The position numbers and the translations under genes are program-made. Below, one piece after another: positions 17,434-25,346 of a DNA stretch of 33,494 bases (position 1 is the first letter of the stretch; each line of letters begins with the position of its first letter). The DNA comes from Gammaproteobacteria bacterium (lineage in GTDB: Bacteria; Pseudomonadota; Gammaproteobacteria; SZUA-140), in NCBI GenBank assembly GCA_015492435.1, contig WGFB01000094.1, positions 1 through 33,494 on the forward strand, read 5' to 3'. Below the pieces are notes generated by a model. The model made no database searches and was not told the origin of the DNA. It worked only from the letters and a program-made list of their open reading frames with translations.

Positions 17434-17591
17434 GATTGACTGCTCGCTCGTTGATGGGCTGTCCCGGCATGCCGGCTTCCACGGCCAATTATATCATTCC
17501 GGCCCCTGCCACGGGCAAGCCGGTGGGGAAATAGCCTGGCACGTCCGGTAATTGCTGAAAAACCCCTGGAAATGGTCTACACTCATCTTCC

Positions 17592-17972
17592 ATGGCAAAT
17601 AACAACAAGCGGCCGGTTTTCCTCGATCTGACCCGCATTCATCAGCCGGTCATGGCCGTCATGTCCATCGCCCACCGGATTGCGGGCGTGCTGCTGTTTC
17701 TTGCCATTCCCTTCGCCGCCTATTTGCTCGACCTGTCACTGCGGGGGCCGGAGTCCTTTGCCGAGGCGCGGGCGCTGCTCGATCATGGCGCGGTCAAGCT
17801 GTTCCTGTGGCTGCTGATCTGGGCCTTCGCCCACCATTTCTTCGCGGGTCTGCGCTATCTGCTCATCGATCTGGACGTGGGCGTCGATCTGGCGACGGGG
17901 CGGCGCACGGCCATGGCGGCCCTGGGCGCGGGCGCGGCGGCCTTTCTCCTGGGGGGCGTGCTGCTGTTATGA
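17592..17972 (+). CDS. sdhC: succinate dehydrogenase cytochrome b subunit
   Basis: The 126-residue membrane anchor of complex II has three hydrophobic helices (about 30-48, 68-90, 104-126). NKRPVFLDLTRIHQP (5-19) is the usual amino terminus. S25 and R29 in MSIAHRIAG correspond to the ubiquinone-site residues S27/R31 of the E. coli protein. H81 or H82 in AHHFFAGLRYLLID is the heme b ligand position. With SdhD it holds heme and quinone in the inner membrane and passes electrons from SdhB to quinone. It is the first gene of the operon; its stop overlaps the sdhD start (ATGA). I see no convincing promoter in the upstream 158 bases: a TTGCTG and a TACACT are 20 bases apart, which is too far. Confidence 0.95.
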   Translation: MANNNKRPVFLDLTRIHQPVMAVMSIAHRIAGVLLFLAIPFAAYLLDLSLRGPESFAEARALLDHGAVKLFLWLLIWAFAHHFFAGLRYLLIDLDVGVDLATGRRTAMAALGAGAAAFLLGGVLLL

Positions 17973-18304
17973 GCCGGCGCGCGTCGGGACTGAAGGCATG
18001 GCTGCTGCAGCGTCTCAGCGCGGTCTACATTGGCTTGTATGCCTTTTATTTTCTCTTTGCCATGCTCGGTGGCGCGGCCCAGTCCCATGAGGCGTGGCGG
18101 GCCTGGCTGGCGTCGCCAATGCCCGCGCTGGCCATGATCTTGTTTTTTATCGCCCTGACCACTCATGCCTGGGTGGGTATACGCGATGTGGCGGTGGACT
18201 ATGCCAGGCCCCTGTGGCTGCGCCTGAGCCTGTTGTCCGTGGTGGCCGTGATCCTGCTGGGCTCCCTGAGCGGCGCCGTGATGGCGCTGCTGGCCGCGAG
18301 ATGA
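17969..18304 (+). CDS. sdhD: succinate dehydrogenase hydrophobic membrane anchor subunit
   Basis: From the ATG overlapping the sdhC stop, the protein has 111 residues and three membrane helices (about 15-33, 52-70, 84-107). LKAWLLQRLSAVYIGLY (8-24) is the family's first-helix signature. H66 in THAWVGIRDV is the second heme ligand position (H71 in E. coli). D77-Y78 matches the D82-Y83 pair near the quinone. A longer in-frame reading upstream would run through sdhC and is not used. It lies 13 bases before sdhA. Confidence 0.94.
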   Translation: MSRRASGLKAWLLQRLSAVYIGLYAFYFLFAMLGGAAQSHEAWRAWLASPMPALAMILFFIALTTHAWVGIRDVAVDYARPLWLRLSLLSVVAVILLGSLSGAVMALLAAR

Positions 18305-18317
18305 GGGAATACAGAAC

Positions 18318-20081
18318 ATGAATATCGAAAGACGGCGTTTCGACACCCTGGTGATCGGCGCGGGCGGCGGCGGCCTGCGCGCCGCCCTGCAATTGGCCCA
18401 GGCGGACGCCGCCGTGGCGGTGGTCTCCAAGGTGTTTCCGACCCGCTCCCACACGGTGGCGGCGCAGGGCGGGATGAACGCCGCCCTGGCCAATGTGGTG
18501 CCCGACAACTGGCACTGGCACATGTACGACACGGTCAAGGGCAGCGACTATCTGGGCGACCAGGACGCCATCGAATACATGTGCCGCGCGGCCTCGCGCC
18601 TGGTGATCGAACTGGAGCATTTTGGCGTGCCGTTCTCCCGCCTCGACAACGGCAGGATCTACCAGCGTCCCTTCGGTGGCCAGAGCCAGAATTTCGGGGG
18701 CGACCAGGCGGCGCGCACCTGCGCCGCGGCGGACCGCACCGGCCATGCCATCCTGCACGCCCTGTATCAGCAGAATATCCGCGCCAAGACCCACTTCTTC
18801 GACGAATACTTCGCCATCGACCTGCTCAAGGACGATGAGGGCTACATCCAGGGCGCCCTGGTGATGAGCATCGAGAGCGGCGAGCCCCTGGTCATCGAGG
18901 CCAAGACCACCCTGCTGGCCACCGGCGGCGCCGGCCAGCTCTACCGCACCAACACCAATGCGCGCATCAACACCGGCGACGGCATGGCCATGGCGCTGCG
19001 CGCGGGCATTCCCCTGCAGGACATGGAGTTCGTGCAGTTCCATCCCACCGGCATCGCCGGCAAGGGCATGCTCATCACCGAGGGCGCGCGCGGCGAGGGC
19101 GGTTACCTGGTCAACAAGGACGGCGAGCGCTTCATGGAGCGCTACGCGCCCCACGCCAAGGACCTGGCGAGCCGCGACGTGGTCAGCCGCGCCATCGCCA
19201 CGGAGGTGCGCGAGGGGCGGGGCTGCGGCCCCCATGGCGACTACGTCCTGCTCAAGCTGGAGCATCTCGGCCCGGAGGTCATTCACAAGCGCCTGCCGGG
19301 CATTCACAGCATGGTGAAGACTTTTCTGCACATCGACGCCGTGAAGGAGCCCATCCCCGTGTTTCCCACCTGCCACTATTCCATGGGCGGCATCCCCACC
19401 AACCGCTTCGGCCAGGTCGTGGCGCCCGAGATGCAGGGGGCCGAGGAACCCGTGCCGGGCCTCTACGCGGTGGGCGAGTGCGCCTGCGTCTCCGTTCACG
19501 GCGCCAACCGCCTGGGCGGCAATTCCCTGCTGGACATCGTGGTGTTCGGGCGCGCGGCGGGCAATCACATCATCGGCTTTCTCAAGGAATCCCGCTATCA
19601 CCGCGCCCTCAACAAGGAGAGCGTGGAGCGCGCGCTGGCGCGCCTGGCGCGCTGGGACCGCAAGGGGGATGGCGAGACCGTGGACGCCCTGCGCGACGAG
19701 CTGCAACGCACCATGGAGGAATACTGCGGCGTGTTCCGCACCGAGGAGGTGCTGCAGGAGGGCGTGGAGAAGGTCCTGGCGCTGGAGCGGCGCCTGGCGG
19801 ATGCCACCCTGCGGGATCACAGCCGGGTGTTCAATACCGCGCGCATCGAGGCGCTGGAGCTGGAGAACATCATGGATGTGGCCATCGCAGCCGTGGTGTC
19901 CGCCGCGGCGCGCAAGGAGAGCCGCGGCGCCCATTCACGCATAGACTATCCACGGCGCGACGATGAACGCTGGTTGAAGCACACCCTGTTTTTCAAGGAG
20001 GGGAGGCAACTGGACTACAAGCCGGTGAGGATGAAGCCCATCAGCGTGGCGTCCTTTCCACCCAAAGAGAGGGTCTATTGA
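18318..20081 (+). CDS. sdhA: succinate dehydrogenase flavoprotein subunit
   Basis: The 587-residue catalytic subunit oxidises succinate to fumarate in the TCA cycle. The FAD-binding GAGGGGLRAA starts at residue 14. H45 in RSHTVAAQGGMN is the site of covalent FAD attachment, which depends on SdhE, encoded two genes downstream. Active-site residues are H242 (FHPTG), the general acid R286 (ASRDVVSR), H353 (CHYSMGG) and R398 (GANRLGGNSLLD), almost the same numbering as E. coli (588 residues). The C-terminal domain with SRGAHSRIDYPRRDD is complete. A GC-rich antisense frame of 595 codons covers most of this gene but is not a gene. Confidence 0.97.
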   Translation: MNIERRRFDTLVIGAGGGGLRAALQLAQADAAVAVVSKVFPTRSHTVAAQGGMNAALANVVPDNWHWHMYDTVKGSDYLGDQDAIEYMCRAASRLVIELEHFGVPFSRLDNGRIYQRPFGGQSQNFGGDQAARTCAAADRTGHAILHALYQQNIRAKTHFFDEYFAIDLLKDDEGYIQGALVMSIESGEPLVIEAKTTLLATGGAGQLYRTNTNARINTGDGMAMALRAGIPLQDMEFVQFHPTGIAGKGMLITEGARGEGGYLVNKDGERFMERYAPHAKDLASRDVVSRAIATEVREGRGCGPHGDYVLLKLEHLGPEVIHKRLPGIHSMVKTFLHIDAVKEPIPVFPTCHYSMGGIPTNRFGQVVAPEMQGAEEPVPGLYAVGECACVSVHGANRLGGNSLLDIVVFGRAAGNHIIGFLKESRYHRALNKESVERALARLARWDRKGDGETVDALRDELQRTMEEYCGVFRTEEVLQEGVEKVLALERRLADATLRDHSRVFNTARIEALELENIMDVAIAAVVSAAARKESRGAHSRIDYPRRDDERWLKHTLFFKEGRQLDYKPVRMKPISVASFPPKERVY

Positions 20082-20083
20082 TC

Positions 20084-20788
20084 ATGGCGAGCATGCGGTT
20101 TTCCATCTATCGTTACAACCCGGACACGGACGCGCACCCCTATATGAAAGATTATGAAATCGATGGCCTCGACGGGGAGATGATGCTGCTGGAGGCCCTG
20201 AAGCGCATCAAGGCGCGGGACGAGACCCTCAGTTTCCGCCGCTCCTGCGGCGAGGGGGTATGCGGTTCCGACGCCATGAACATCAACGGCAGCAACGGCC
20301 TGGCGTGCATCACCCCCCTCAAGACCCTCAAGACGCCGGTGGAGATCCGCCCCCTGCCGGGATTGCCCGTGATTCGCGACCTGGTGGTGGACATGTCCCA
20401 GTTCTACAAGCAGTACCGCGCCGTCAAGCCCTACCTGGTGGTCAAGGATCCCGTGCCGGAGGTGGAGTTCCGCCAGTCGCCCGGGGAACGAGAGGCCCTC
20501 GACGGGCTCTATGAGTGTATCCTGTGCGCCTGCTGTTCCACCTCGTGCCCCTCCTTCTGGTGGAACCCGGACAGATTTCTGGGGCCGGCGGCCCTGCTGC
20601 AGGCCTGCCGTTTCCTCTCCGACAGCCGCGACCAGGCCACGGAGGAACGCCTCGACGACCTGGAGGACGCCTACAAGCTGTTCCGCTGTCACACCATCAT
20701 GAACTGCGTTCAGGTGTGTCCCAAGGGGCTGAATCCCACCGCGGCCATCGGGCGCATCAAGAAAAAGATGACCAAGCAGTTCATATGA
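20084..20788 (+). CDS. sdhB: succinate dehydrogenase iron-sulfur subunit
   Basis: The 234-residue subunit carries electrons from FAD to quinone. The plant-type [2Fe-2S] site is C55, C60, D63 and C75 (RSCGEGVCGSD ... GLAC), with identical spacing to E. coli. The ferredoxin-like domain has CILCACCSTSCPSFWW and CHTIMNCVQVCPKGLNPT for the [4Fe-4S] and [3Fe-4S] clusters. ATG 20084 gives MASMRFSIYRYNP, the usual amino terminus; a TTG at 20078 that overlaps the sdhA stop is possible but less typical. The stop overlaps the sdhE start (ATGA). Confidence 0.96.
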   Translation: MASMRFSIYRYNPDTDAHPYMKDYEIDGLDGEMMLLEALKRIKARDETLSFRRSCGEGVCGSDAMNINGSNGLACITPLKTLKTPVEIRPLPGLPVIRDLVVDMSQFYKQYRAVKPYLVVKDPVPEVEFRQSPGEREALDGLYECILCACCSTSCPSFWWNPDRFLGPAALLQACRFLSDSRDQATEERLDDLEDAYKLFRCHTIMNCVQVCPKGLNPTAAIGRIKKKMTKQFI

Positions 20789-21045
20789 GTTCCGGAGCGG
20801 GAGCAGTGGAGAAGGCGCGTCTCTACTGGCAGTGCCGGCGCGGCATGCGCGAGCTGGATCTGCTCCTGGAGTCCTTCATGACGCACCGCTATGAAAGCCT
20901 GAGCGAAGAGGCACGCTCTGCATTTGGAAAGCTGCTGACCTATCCCGATCATCTGTTGCTCGAGTACCTGATGGGGCGCCTGACGCCCAGCGACAAGGAC
21001 GTCGCCCATGTCGTCGCGGAGATCCGCAACACCCCTGCGCATTGA
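20785..21045 (+). CDS. sdhE: FAD assembly factor SdhE
   Basis: The 86-residue helical protein carries the RGxxE signature (RRGMRELD, about 18-25), followed by LLESFMTHRYESLSEEARSAFGKLL. SdhE binds SdhA and promotes covalent flavinylation of its histidine. ATG 20785 overlaps the sdhB stop by four bases, placing it in the same operon. About twelve residues before the first conserved helix are slightly longer than in E. coli. The end overlaps the start of ygfX by 38 bases. Confidence 0.92.
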   Translation: MSSGAGAVEKARLYWQCRRGMRELDLLLESFMTHRYESLSEEARSAFGKLLTYPDHLLLEYLMGRLTPSDKDVAHVVAEIRNTPAH

Positions 21046-21457
21046 GCTGCGCCCTTCGCGGCAGCTCGCCACGGTCCTGGTGGCGGCGCACGCCGGTGGC
21101 CTTGCCGTGACGCTGCCCTTGTCCTGGCCATGGTGGGGGACTTCGCTGCTGGGTATGGCACTGGCCGCCAGCCTGGCCTGGAACCTGTCCCGTCACGCCC
21201 TGTTGTCTCACCCGCGTGCGGTGTGGGCCATCACCTGGCGCGGGGAGGGGGACTTTGAACTCTCGCGGCGGGATGGAACGCGCACCGCTGCGCGGCTCGC
21301 CCCGGACACCTATGTCCATCCCCGCCTGGTCATTCTCTGCTTTCGTCGCGGGCGCTGGGGGCGGGCGCCGGTGGTGCTGTGCCGGGACGCGGTGGATCAG
21401 GAGAGCTTTCGCAGGTTGCGCGTGCGCCTCGGCGCCATGGCCGGCGAAGGCCGGTAG
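21008..21457 (+). CDS. ygfX: YgfX-like inner-membrane protein
   Basis: The 149-residue protein has two adjacent hydrophobic segments (about 20-37 and 41-60) followed by a cytoplasmic domain with W-------FEL-RRDG and [24 protein letters not shown]. This is the layout of the YgfX/CptA family encoded beside sdhE in many gammaproteobacteria. The family's function is debated (cytoskeleton-targeting toxin versus other membrane roles). ATG 21008 lies inside sdhE, so expression is probably coupled. The last 61 bases overlap the end of nadB on the other strand. Confidence 0.78.
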   Translation: MSSRRSATPLRIELRPSRQLATVLVAAHAGGLAVTLPLSWPWWGTSLLGMALAASLAWNLSRHALLSHPRAVWAITWRGEGDFELSRRDGTRTAARLAPDTYVHPRLVILCFRRGRWGRAPVVLCRDAVDQESFRRLRVRLGAMAGEGR

Positions 21458-23058
21458 TTGGCGGGGGTCAGCACCGTGTTGCGCGCCGGCCGGCGGTCGT
21501 CACGCTGCGGATAGTCCAGCGTATAGTGCAGGCCGCGGCTCTCCTTGCGCGCCATGGCGGAACGGATGATGAGTTCCGCCACCAGCGCCAGGTTGCGCAG
21601 TTCGATGAGGTCGTTGGTGACGCGGAAATTGCCATAGTAGTCCTCGATCTCCTGCTTGAGCAGCTCACTGCGCCGCAGGGCGCGCTGCAGGCGCTTGTCG
21701 GTGCGCACGATGCCCACGTAGTCCCACATGAAGTGGCGCAGTTCGTTCCAGTTGTGGGAGACCACCACCTCCTCGTCGGAGTCGGTGACCTGGCTTTCGT
21801 CCCACGGGGGGATGTCGCCGGGCGCCTCGGCCTGGGGCAGGTTCTCCAGCATGTCTTCATAGGCAGCGTGCGCGAACACCAGGCATTCCAGGAGCGAGTT
21901 GCTGGCGATGCGGTTGGCGCCATGCAGGCCCGTGCAGGCCATTTCCCCGATGGCGTAGAGGCCGGGGATGTCCGTGCGGCCGTGGAGATCGGTCATGACG
22001 CCGCCGCACAGGTAGTGGGCGGCCGGCACCACGGGGATGGGTTCCCGGGTCATGTCGAAGCCGAATTCCAGGCAGCGGGCGTGGACGTTGGGAAAGTGTT
22101 CCGCGATGAAGGCGGCGGGCTTGTGACTGATGTCGAGGTAGACGCATTCCGCGCCGAGGCGCTTCATTTCGTGGTCGATGGCGCGCGCCACGATATCGCG
22201 CGGCGCCAGTTCGCCGCGGGGATCGAAGCGTGTCATGAAGGGCTCCCCGTCGGGCAGCAGCAGGCGCCCCCCCTCGCCGCGCACCGCCTCGGTGATGAGA
22301 AAGGACTTGGCGCGGGGGTGGTACAGGCAGGTGGGATGGAACTGGATGAACTCCATGTTGGCCACACGGCAGCCGGCGCGCCACGCCATGGCGATGCCGT
22401 CGCCGGTGGCCACGTCCGGATTGCTGGTGTAGAGGTAGACCTTGCCCGCGCCGCCGGTGGCCAGGGCGACCATGCGCGCGCTGAAGGTATGCACCGACTG
22501 CGCCTCCAGGTCGAGGACATAGGCGCCGATGCAGCGGTCGTGATCCAGCCCCAGCTTGCGTCCGGTGATGAGGTCGATGGCCAGATGATATTCGAAGATG
22601 TCGATGCCGGGGTGCTCGCGGGCCTGCTGTTCCAGGGTCTTTTCCACGGCGCGCCCGGTGGCGTCGGCAGCGTGTATGATGCGGCGATGGCTGTGACCGC
22701 CCTCCCGGGTCAGGTGATAATCGCTGCCGCCATTGGTGTCAGCGCCGCGCGTGAAGGGCACGCCCTTGTCAATAAGCCATTGTATGCCGCTGCGTGCCTG
22801 TTCGACGCAATAAGCCACCACTTTCTCGTCACACAGGCCGGCGCCCGCGGCCAGGGTATCGCCGATATGGGAGTTGAGGGAGTCGTGCTCGTCCAGGACC
22901 ACGGAGATGCCGCCCTGGGCGTACAGGGTGGCCCCCTCGGGGAGGGGACCCTTGGACAGCAGCGCAACGCGCGCATGATCGGCCAGGCGCAGGGCGAGGC
23001 CGAGCCCCGCGGCGCCACTGCCGATAATGAGCACGTCGTGAAAGGTTTGCCGTTGCAT
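21397..23058 (-). CDS. nadB: L-aspartate oxidase
   Basis: The 553-residue flavoprotein oxidises L-aspartate to iminoaspartate, the first step of de novo NAD synthesis (with NadA). FAD-binding GSGAAGLG (13-20), LYAQGGIS, the active-site segment [39 protein letters not shown] and [13 protein letters not shown] are all present. It belongs to the same superfamily as SdhA but has the NadB C-terminal domain with [24 protein letters not shown] lies 10 bases before the ATG. It is divergent from rpoE, the same arrangement as in E. coli. The C-terminal 20 codons overlap ygfX tail to tail, with no room for a terminator between the two. Confidence 0.96.
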   Translation of the reverse strand: MQRQTFHDVLIIGSGAAGLGLALRLADHARVALLSKGPLPEGATLYAQGGISVVLDEHDSLNSHIGDTLAAGAGLCDEKVVAYCVEQARSGIQWLIDKGVPFTRGADTNGGSDYHLTREGGHSHRRIIHAADATGRAVEKTLEQQAREHPGIDIFEYHLAIDLITGRKLGLDHDRCIGAYVLDLEAQSVHTFSARMVALATGGAGKVYLYTSNPDVATGDGIAMAWRAGCRVANMEFIQFHPTCLYHPRAKSFLITEAVRGEGGRLLLPDGEPFMTRFDPRGELAPRDIVARAIDHEMKRLGAECVYLDISHKPAAFIAEHFPNVHARCLEFGFDMTREPIPVVPAAHYLCGGVMTDLHGRTDIPGLYAIGEMACTGLHGANRIASNSLLECLVFAHAAYEDMLENLPQAEAPGDIPPWDESQVTDSDEEVVVSHNWNELRHFMWDYVGIVRTDKRLQRALRRSELLKQEIEDYYGNFRVTNDLIELRNLALVAELIIRSAMARKESRGLHYTLDYPQRDDRRPARNTVLTPANYRPSPAMAPRRTRNLRKLS

Positions 23059-23181
23059 TCCCGGATGTCTCCTGATGGGGAGATAATATACTGACTGGCC
23101 TGATTTTTTCTGATAATATCAAAAATATCGGGCGGCATGCAGGCGGATGCGGGAAGTTTATGAAAAAATGCCGATTTCCGC

Positions 23182-23209
23182 GGAACTTCATGGAATCCGG
23201 ACTGTCTAC
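23182..23209 (+). promoter_or_regulatory. sigma-E-type (autoregulatory) promoter of rpoE
   Basis: GGAACTT (23182-23188), 16 bases, then TCTAC (23205-23209). The -35 is the perfect sigma-E consensus GGAACTT, the spacing is right, and the -10 matches the TCTRA-type element except at its end. Transcription would begin near 23215, about 40 bases before the rpoE ATG. This fits the known sigma-E positive feedback loop. Confidence 0.75.
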
Positions 23210-23253
23210 AAAAAAGAGCAAAGGTGTGGGCCTTTGTGGAGGGAAAAGCCCGC

Positions 23254-23829
23254 ATGGGCGAGATAAATGTTGATAAGGAACTGGTCGAACGCGTCCAGAG
23301 AGGTGACAAGAAAGCATTCGATATCCTCGTTCTGAAATACCAGCACAAGCTGGTCAAATTGGTATCTCGCTATGTGTATGATTCCAGTGAGGTTCTGGAT
23401 GTAGTCCAAGAGGCTTTTCTGAAGGCGTACCGGGCGATCCCCACATTCAGGGGAGACAGCGCATTCTATACCTGGCTGTACCGCATCGGCGTCAATACCG
23501 CAAAGAACCACCTGATTTCCCAAGGCCGGAAGCCCCCCAGGACGGACGTGGACGCAGAGGAGGCGGAGCAGTACGAAGGGGAATCGCAGCTCAAGGAATA
23601 TGCAACCCCGGAAGGGCTGTTGCTCAAGGAAGAGGTGGAAGACACGGTTATCAAGGCGATCGACAATCTGCCCGATGACCTGAGGACAGCCATTACATTG
23701 AGGGAACTGGAAGGCCTGAGTTACGAGGAAATCGCCGCGGTCATGGAGTGCCCGGTCGGAACGGTAAGATCGAGAATCTTCCGTGCCCGGGAGGCGATAC
23801 ACCAGAAACTGGAACCTTTACTGAAGTGA
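23254..23829 (+). CDS. rpoE: RNA polymerase sigma factor RpoE (AlgU type)
   Basis: The 191-residue extracytoplasmic-function sigma factor has the same length as E. coli sigma-E. Region 2 contains LVERVQRGDKKAFDILVLKYQ, then DVVQEAFLKAYRAI and FRGDSAFYTWLYRIGVNTAKN. Region 4 has LPDDLRTAITLRELEGLSYEEIAAVM and CPVGTVRSRIFRAREAI. It directs transcription of envelope stress genes and is held inactive by RseA, encoded next. ATG 23254 is preceded by GGAGGG and matches the family start; a GTG at 23224 would add ten unsupported residues. The rseA start is only 17 bases downstream. Confidence 0.97.
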   Translation: MGEINVDKELVERVQRGDKKAFDILVLKYQHKLVKLVSRYVYDSSEVLDVVQEAFLKAYRAIPTFRGDSAFYTWLYRIGVNTAKNHLISQGRKPPRTDVDAEEAEQYEGESQLKEYATPEGLLLKEEVEDTVIKAIDNLPDDLRTAITLRELEGLSYEEIAAVMECPVGTVRSRIFRAREAIHQKLEPLLK

Positions 23830-23846
23830 CAACAAGGGTAAGCGCG

Positions 23847-24533
23847 ATGCAAACAACAAAAGAGCAAGTCTCCGCATTCATGGACAGCGAGATGGACCCG
23901 CGGGAAATGGACCGCTTGCTCGAACGAATGCGGAACGATTCCCGGCTGAAAGAGAGTTGGCGCGACTATCACCTCATCGGCGACGCACTGCGCCGGCAGT
24001 TGCCCCGCCACATCAACACCGAACTCCATACACGCATCTCCGCCGCCATCCAGAACGAACCCACCCATTTCCTGCCACGACAGGCCACCGCCAAAAAAAC
24101 CGCAATCAGCCACAGAAAGGAAGCGCTGGGATTCGCCCTGGCGGCTTCCGTCACCGCCATCGCCGTGCTGGGCGTGATGCAGGTCAATGGGCCGGAGCAA
24201 GGCACAGCCCAGACCGTCACCGTGGCGGCCGCGGGGCAGGGCGGGGCAGAGGCGGCTCAGTCCCAGGCGGAGGCTGCCGCCCAGGCGGGGCAGGCTCAGC
24301 CGGATGGCACGCGGCATGACAAGGAGATCGTCTATGCCAGCGTGACGACGGAGCCGGACAGGGTGCACGCCCGGGTTGCTGTGCACGGTCAGTTGGAAGA
24401 CGCCGCAATGGACTATCCGCGGGAAGCGGCCAATCTCTATGACTATCTGGTCAACTACAACGAATACGCACGGACGCGTTCCCTTCAGGGTGAGATGTAT
24501 CCCGCCATTCAACTGGTGGGATACACGCCCTAG
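23847..24533 (+). CDS. rseA: anti-sigma-E factor RseA
   Basis: The 228-residue protein has an N-terminal sigma-binding domain (VSAFMDSEMD, 8-17; LKESWRDYHLIGDALR, 34-49), one transmembrane helix (about 93-112) and a periplasmic domain with an Ala/Gln/Gly-rich linker (about 123-147). It captures sigma-E at the membrane until proteolysis by DegS/RseP-type proteases releases it. The stretch DYLVNYNEYARTRSLQGEMYP near the end is typical of MucA/RseA proteins in pseudomonad-like gammaproteobacteria. ATG 23847 matches the family start; in-frame sequence upstream lies within rpoE. A strong terminator begins at its stop codon, and no rseB follows. Confidence 0.9.
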   Translation: MQTTKEQVSAFMDSEMDPREMDRLLERMRNDSRLKESWRDYHLIGDALRRQLPRHINTELHTRISAAIQNEPTHFLPRQATAKKTAISHRKEALGFALAASVTAIAVLGVMQVNGPEQGTAQTVTVAAAGQGGAEAAQSQAEAAAQAGQAQPDGTRHDKEIVYASVTTEPDRVHARVAVHGQLEDAAMDYPREAANLYDYLVNYNEYARTRSLQGEMYPAIQLVGYTP

Positions 24534-24590
24534 CACGCGGCCGCCGCGCGCTTTCCGCAAGGGAAGGTGCCGCGGCCGTGATCTTTTTTC
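24534..24590 (+). terminator. intrinsic terminator after rseA
   Basis: CACG (24534-24537) pairs with CGTG (24577-24580), GCCGC (24540-24544) with GCGGC (24572-24576) and GCGCTTTCC (24548-24556) with GGAAGGTGC (24562-24570; two G-U pairs), around a GCAAG loop. Six T residues (24584-24589) follow. This is a classic Rho-independent terminator directly after the rseA stop. Confidence 0.85.
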
Positions 24591-24636
24591 CCTCCCGCAA
24601 TTCTGGCCCTCGCGAAGTCCATCGCAGCTCTCGATT

Positions 24637-24645
24637 TGTGATAAT
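24637..24645 (+). promoter_or_regulatory. possible extended -10 promoter for rseC-mucD
   Basis: TGTGATAAT (24637-24645) resembles an extended -10 element (TGN followed by GATAAT), located after the rseA terminator. No good -35 lies 17 bases upstream. A second, weaker option is TTGTAC (24728-24733) with TTATTA (24751-24756), 17 bases apart. Confidence 0.35.
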
Positions 24646-24677
24646 ATGCATGCCGTATTGCGCCTGTTATGGCGCTG

Positions 24678-24720
24678 ACCCATGGCTGATGCGCGGCGCG
24701 CATGGGTTTGTTTGGGTTTT
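24678..24720 (+). other. competing stem-loops with T-rich tail in the rseC leader
   Basis: ACCCATG (24678-24684) pairs with CATGGGT (24701-24707). The alternative ATGCGC-GGC-GCGCAT (24689-24703) shares bases with it. The outer stem is followed by TTTGTTTGGGTTTT. It could be a weak second terminator or an attenuator-like leader. The 283-base gap between rseA and rseC contains no gene that I can support. Confidence 0.35.
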
Positions 24721-24816
24721 CAGTAAATTGTACAGGAGAGTTATTGTTGCTTATTACAGTGCTGTCAGAGCCGCTGAGCGGGCGGGACGGAACCTGAGAG
24801 GAGCGGGGCGCGAGCC

Positions 24817-25296
24817 ATGATCAGGGAAAACGCGCGGGTGATTGAAGTCAGGCGTGATGTCGCGGTGGTGGAGACCCGGCGCAGGGTCGCCTGCCAGTCG
24901 TGCGCCGTCAACAAGGGCTGCGGCACGGGCGTGATCGCCAGGGTGCTGGGCAACAAGCGATTTCAGCTCGAGGTCCTCAATCCCGTACAGGCCCGGGTGG
25001 GGGACGAGGTGGTGGTGGGGATCGAGGATGATGCTCTGGTGTCCGGTTCCCTGCTGGCCTATGCCCTGCCGCTTGTGGCCATGCTCGCGGGGGGGATCGC
25101 GGGTGATTTCGCCACGGGCAGCGAAGGCGTCGTGATTCTGTCTTCCCTGGCGGGATTCGCGGCCGGCCTGTGGGCCGCGGGGCGCATCTCCCGCCGGGGA
25201 GGCAATGAGGCGCGGTACCGTCCGGTCATTCTCGCCCGCCGCGCGCCCGCTCCTGCCTCCGTGGAACGGGCGCCTACCTCCCTCGAAGAGTTCTGA
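24817..25296 (+). CDS. rseC: RseC family protein (SoxR-reducing / sigma-E locus membrane protein)
   Basis: The 159-residue protein has an N-terminal domain with a cysteine cluster C26-x2-C29-x5-C35 (CQSCAVNKGCG), then VLNPVQARVGDEVVVGIEDDALV and two membrane helices (about 77-97 and 103-122). RseC/MucC proteins sit in the inner membrane; in E. coli RseC contributes to reduction of SoxR and mildly affects sigma-E. A basic, proline-rich tail follows. Here it is not preceded by rseB and is cut off from rpoE-rseA by a terminator. It lies 50 bases before the protease gene, probably on the same transcript. Confidence 0.88.
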   Translation: MIRENARVIEVRRDVAVVETRRRVACQSCAVNKGCGTGVIARVLGNKRFQLEVLNPVQARVGDEVVVGIEDDALVSGSLLAYALPLVAMLAGGIAGDFATGSEGVVILSSLAGFAAGLWAAGRISRRGGNEARYRPVILARRAPAPASVERAPTSLEEF

Positions 25297-25346
25297 CGTT
25301 TTCAGATGACGGAGTATCCAATCATTTTCTCAGCAGGAGTTTGCAC

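Noticed and set aside
17537-17555. sigma-54-like promoter (TGGCAC ... TTGC) upstream of sdhC
   Set aside because: The GG and GC elements are 14 bases apart instead of the required 10.
17552-17583. sigma-70 promoter TTGCTG ... TACACT before sdhC
   Set aside because: The spacer is 20 bases, too long for a normal promoter, and shifting either box gives poor matches.
18147-19934. 595-codon open frame on the minus strand over sdhD/sdhA
   Set aside because: It is antisense to a fully conserved sdhA; long antisense frames are expected in GC-rich DNA, and its sequence resembles no protein family.
21379-23094. 571-codon plus-strand open frame across nadB
   Set aside because: It is the shadow of nadB, which has all family motifs.
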